Assembly (NCBI GenBank): GCA_004299545.1 | Contig: SCRB01000070.1 | Coordinates: 1 to 6,798, forward strand | Direction: 5' to 3' | DNA length: 6,798 nt | Origin: Rhizobiaceae bacterium | GTDB taxonomy: Bacteria; Pseudomonadota; Alphaproteobacteria; Rhizobiales; Rhizobiaceae | Shown: positions 5,950 to 6,798 of the stretch, piece after piece | Position numbering within the stretch: the first letter of the stretch is position 1 | Layout: each line of letters starts with the position of its first letter | Translations under genes and position numbers: made by a program | Notes under the pieces: model-generated | The model's database searches: none | Seen by the model: the letters and a program-made list of their open reading frames with translations, nothing else | Told to the model about the DNA's origin: nothing

Positions 5950-6297
5950 GTAAGCGGCGTTCTCAGGCCACGGCCTTGATCTCGGGCTCGATGATGTAGG
6001 CCCAGGGCAGCAGGTCGTCGATCTGGCTGTTGGAGTGGCCGTTGACGATCCTGGTGAGCACGTCGGCGAGGTAGCCGAGCGGTTCGACGCCATTGAGCTT
6101 GCAGGTTTCGATCAGAGAAGCGATGACGGCCCAATGCTCGGCTCCGCCGTCAGAGCCTGCGAAGAGCGCGTTCTTGCGATTGAGGGCGATCGGCCGGATG
6201 GAGCGCTCGACCACGTTGCTGTCGATCTCGATGCGACCATCATCCAGGAAGCGGGTGAGGCCTTGCCACCGCGAGAGTGCATAGCGGATCCTCTCAG
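5950..6297 (-). mobile_element. IS66-family element remnant (3' end)
   Basis: The left boundary is placed at 5950, where the plus strand reads GTAAGCGGCG; IS66-family termini characteristically begin GTAAGCG. The tnpC stop lies 13 bp inside. TnpC homology stops around 6290-6310, so most of tnpC, the upstream tnpA/tnpB genes and the other terminus are missing. The 8 bp outside the end (GAAACACA, 5942-5949) would be the target duplication, but no partner end is present to test it. Confidence 0.8.
5963..6297 (-). pseudogene. tnpC: IS66-family transposase TnpC, C-terminal fragment
   Basis: About 110 residues of the TnpC C-terminus, against some 500 for a full protein. The frame reads IRYALSRWQGLTRFLDD, then IDSNVVERSIRPIALNRKNA, which holds the family's catalytic Glu and the RKN signature, then LFAGSDGGAEHW, SLIETCKLNG and YLADVLTRI. 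It ends with the short IS66 C-terminal domain (DDLLPWAY). The stop is TGA at 5963-5965. Upstream of about 6297 the same frame stays open to an ATG at 6466, but the residues no longer resemble TnpC, so the catalytic core with both Asp residues is lost. The fragment cannot act as a transposase. An expressed 167-residue chimera is possible but unlikely. Confidence 0.88.
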
Positions 6298-6461
6298 GAG
6301 CGGCTACGCTCGTCGATGTTTGGTCTCGTCTACCGAACGGGCGCTGGGTGGCGCGTCTCGCCGAGCTGCTTGGCGTATTGGCCGCTTTGGAGTTGGTGTA
6401 CCGACGTTTCTTCCGGTTCCGCAGTTCGTGTCCCGTATTTTGGAAAGATACTGAAGCATAA
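6298..6461 (+). pseudogene. Possible 3' tail of an interrupted gene, unrecognised
   Basis: Exactly where IS66 homology ends, a plus-strand frame with protein-like composition appears (GAATLVDVWSRLPNGRW, then ARLAELLGVLAALELVYRRF). It runs to TAA at 6459-6461. It has no start codon: the frame is open only from 6285, inside the IS remnant, after a TAG at 6282-6284. A 7-bp hairpin begins 5 bp after the stop, as might follow a real gene. I read it tentatively as the C-terminus of a host gene cut by the IS66 junction. I do not recognise a family, and chance is possible. Confidence 0.25.
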
Positions 6462-6466
6462 GGCAT

Positions 6467-6488
6467 AGCTGGAGCGGTACTTCCAGCT
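6467..6488. repeat. 7-bp hairpin downstream of the possible gene tail
   Basis: AGCTGGA at 6467-6473 and TCCAGCT at 6482-6488 are perfect inverted repeats with an 8-nt loop. No T-run follows on either strand, so it is at best a weak or Rho-assisted terminator. The rest of 6489-6566 holds two GCTAGC palindromes (6503-6508 and 6547-6552) and no clear promoter. Confidence 0.35.
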
Positions 6489-6566
6489 CAACCACAGGGC
6501 ATGCTAGCTTTGGATGAAAATCGGGATCACGAAGAACGGCATATTCGCTAGCTAGTAAGAAGAAGA

Positions 6567-6798
6567 ATGAAACGACGTGGCCGTAATAAAAAAAGCGTGG
6601 CGCCTCCATCAGTAGGAGTCGTTGCAGAGCGTTACGACAATACGCCGTCAACCGTCTTTGTGCTCGCCCACAATGCCACAAAGGAATTGCTTGTAATCCG
6701 CCGCGCCAAGCAACCCGGCTACGGATTGCTTGGACTGCCAGGTGGCTATCAGATGCGTGGCGAGACCTGGCAGGAAGCAGGAGCGCGCGAGTTGCTGG
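6567..6798 (+). CDS. Nudix hydrolase (partial, C-terminus beyond window)
   Basis: The first 77 residues of a Nudix-fold pyrophosphohydrolase, a family that cleaves nucleoside diphosphates linked to another group (NTPs, NDP-sugars, oxidised nucleotides) using metal bound by the Nudix box. After a basic N-terminus (MKRRGRNKK) comes a Nudix first strand (STVFVLAHNATKELLVIRRA) and PGYGLLGLPGGYQMRGE. The run GGYQMRGETWQEAGARELL fits Gx5Ex7REL, the first three quarters of the Nudix box; the final EExG lies beyond the edge. ATG at 6567 is chosen because an in-frame TAG lies at 6549-6551 and a purine-rich AAGAAG precedes it. It is transcribed away from the IS66 remnant and the kaiC cluster. Substrate cannot be told from this part. 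Confidence 0.88.
   Translation, partial: MKRRGRNKKSVAPPSVGVVAERYDNTPSTVFVLAHNATKELLVIRRAKQPGYGLLGLPGGYQMRGETWQEAGARELL

Noticed and set aside
1..6297. Composite transposon carrying the kaiC cluster
   Set aside because: The flanking elements belong to different families (IS21 and IS66) and the IS66 copy is a fragment, so they cannot move the segment together.
1..6798. CRISPR array, tRNA or rRNA
   Set aside because: No regularly spaced direct repeats and no cloverleaf or rRNA-like sequence were seen on either strand.

Overview
The window looks like accessory DNA from an alphaproteobacterium, most likely a member of the Rhizobiales (Mesorhizobium/Rhizobium-like). Three things point there: GC-rich coding sequence, two sensor kinases of the HWE/HisKA_2 class that is enriched in this group, and a near-perfect promoter for the alphaproteobacterial general-stress sigma factor EcfG (GGAAC-N16-CGTT). 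The taxonomic call is inference from these features.

Layout, left to right. (1) Positions 1-1344 are the 5' part of an IS21-family insertion sequence. Its istA transposase is on the minus strand and runs off the left edge; the element end is near 1344. (2) Positions 1345-1837 are nearly gene-free, with one doubtful small minus-strand ORF. (3) Positions 1838-5547 hold a three-gene minus-strand cluster. In transcription order these are a double-domain KaiC-like ATPase (5547-4060), an HWE histidine kinase with a degenerate receiver-like N-terminus (4057-3017, only 2 bp after kaiC), and, after a 96-bp gap, a PAS-HisKA_2 histidine kinase (2920-1838). (4) Positions 5548-5949 are the kaiC leader: a strong Shine-Dalgarno, the EcfG-type promoter, and several short inverted repeats. 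(5) Positions 5950 to about 6297 are the 3' remnant of an IS66-family element (C-terminus of its tnpC transposase and one GTAAGCG terminus). (6) From about 6298 to 6461 a plus-strand reading frame without a start may be the tail of a gene cut by the IS66 junction. (7) From 6567 on the plus strand begins a Nudix hydrolase that runs off the right edge.

The central unit is a KaiC-kinase signalling module without kaiA or kaiB in view. Its KaiC has both Walker A and both Walker B motifs and the CII catalytic Glu pair. The canonical CII phosphosites Ser-Thr are replaced by Thr-Tyr. I infer that the general stress response switches on kaiC and the directly coupled HWE kinase, with the second kinase possibly co-transcribed. 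The two kinases would then carry the KaiC state or PAS-sensed cues to response regulators outside the window. The promoter, gene order, spacing and motifs are seen directly; the signalling connection is a hypothesis. The cluster sits between two unrelated insertion sequences, consistent with an island or plasmid location.
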